From: JBDTMT01 sp033764095
Lineage (GTDB): Bacteria > Desulfobacterota > Binatia > HRBIN30 > CADEER01
Length of the DNA: 22,664 nt
Assembly (NCBI GenBank): GCA_033764095.1
Contig: JANRJF010000285.1
Span: 1-22,664 of the forward strand
Reading direction: 5' to 3'
The notes beneath the pieces are model-generated. The model was not told where the DNA came from and searched no databases. It worked only from the letters and a program-made list of their open reading frames with translations. Below, piece by piece: positions 22,233 through 22,664 of the stretch. Position numbers and translations under genes: made by a program. Positions within the stretch are counted from its first letter, which is position 1, and the number at the start of each line of letters is the position of its first letter.

Positions 22233-22664
22233 ATGACCCGCAAGAAGCGCAAGCGCAAAGAGGAACGCCGCCCCGCGGCTGGGCCGCTCTCGCCACAGGA
22301 TGTCGCGCGCATGCGCGCCGCCGGGCGTTTCGCCGCCGAGCTGCTCGACCGCCTCGGGCCCGAGCTGCGCCCCGGCATGACCACGGCGGACATCGACCGC
22401 CGCGTCGACGAGCTCACCCGGGCGCGCGGCGCGATCAGCGCGACGCTCAACTACCACGGCTATCCGGCGCACTGCTGCACCTCGATCAACGACGTCGTCT
22501 GCCACGGCATCCCCGACCCGCAGCGGGTGCTGCGCGAGGGCGACATCATCAACGTCGACGTCACGCCGATCGTCGACGGCTTCCACGGCGATACCTCGCG
22601 CACCTTCATGATCGGCGAGGTGTCGCCGATCGCCCGCCGCCTGGTCGAGGACACCTATCGGGCG
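22233..22664 (+). CDS. map: Methionine aminopeptidase type I, 5' part
   Basis: The enzyme removes the initiator methionine from nascent proteins. The first 144 codons are present and the frame runs off the right edge, so the gene is truncated only by the window. Type I signatures include CTSINDVVCHGIP with His91, and the metal ligands Asp109 (NVDVT) and Asp120 (FHGDTSRTF) in their usual 11-residue spacing. The N-terminus has a short, very basic extension (MTRKKRKRKEERR) before the usual SPQDVARMRAAGR helix. Ribosome association would be a possible role for it, but this is speculative. It is divergent from the EVE gene across 115 bp, which must hold both promoters. Confidence 0.93.
   Translation, partial: MTRKKRKRKEERRPAAGPLSPQDVARMRAAGRFAAELLDRLGPELRPGMTTADIDRRVDELTRARGAISATLNYHGYPAHCCTSINDVVCHGIPDPQRVLREGDIINVDVTPIVDGFHGDTSRTFMIGEVSPIARRLVEDTYRA

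Noticed and set aside
22118..22450. Longer EVE protein starting at 22450
   Set aside because: The extra region is antisense to the methionine aminopeptidase. The conserved EVE N-terminus starts at 22117 with a strong ribosome site.

Overview
This 22.7 kb window is a very GC-rich, gene-dense bacterial chromosome segment with 20 protein genes (one cut by the right edge). No tRNA, rRNA, CRISPR array, transposase or phage gene is visible. Several secreted proteins carry modules that I associate with Candidatus Binatota/Binatia and related 'deltaproteobacterial' genomes: a C-terminal dockerin-like double EF-hand module beginning C-x-G-D-C, a TP-rich linker before it, a DUF4215-type Cys-rich repeat, and a C-terminal 'LWVK/KALGTKGFK/KAKN'-like module. 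The lineage is an inference from these features and was not checked by a search.

Layout. Positions 1-3.6 kb (minus strand) hold transaldolase, phosphoglucomutase and a small secreted PKD protein, which read as one transcription unit ending in a strong hairpin. Positions 3.6-7.9 kb hold both halves of the TldD/TldE (PmbA) protease on the plus strand, with a secreted beta-propeller-like protein on the opposite strand between them. Positions 7.9-10.8 kb (minus strand) hold a D-Ala-D-Ala carboxypeptidase (PBP4 type) and a secreted di-haem cytochrome c peroxidase/MauG-type protein with a dockerin-like tail. Positions 11.0-11.9 kb hold two MaoC-type genes that look like a HadA/HadB-style heterodimeric hydratase/dehydratase. 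Positions 12.2-13.9 kb (minus) hold a secreted Gly-rich, beta-helix-like protein with a dockerin-like tail and an apparent CTG start. Positions 14.2-18.5 kb (plus) hold a periplasmic FKBP isomerase, an acyl-CoA ligase, an EthD-domain protein and a membrane GT-C/TPR (TMTC-like) protein. Positions 18.6-21.7 kb hold a SurE-like nucleotidase with a signal peptide and a 648-residue Cys-rich secreted protein. The right end has an EVE-domain protein (minus) divergent from methionine aminopeptidase (plus, truncated).

The most unusual content is between genes. Five clusters of 7-8 bp units, mostly arranged as inverted arms around a short unique loop, lie at 3409-3566, 9243-9384, 12017-12086, 12113-12181 and 16506-16581. 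Each cluster has its own unit sequence, yet the architecture recurs. At 9243-9384 one arm is read in frame as the hydrophobic core of the carboxypeptidase signal peptide, and the predicted start codon sits in the hairpin loop. I see no single novel multi-gene defence or biosynthetic system. The best candidates for something undescribed are this repeat class and the shared C-terminal modules.
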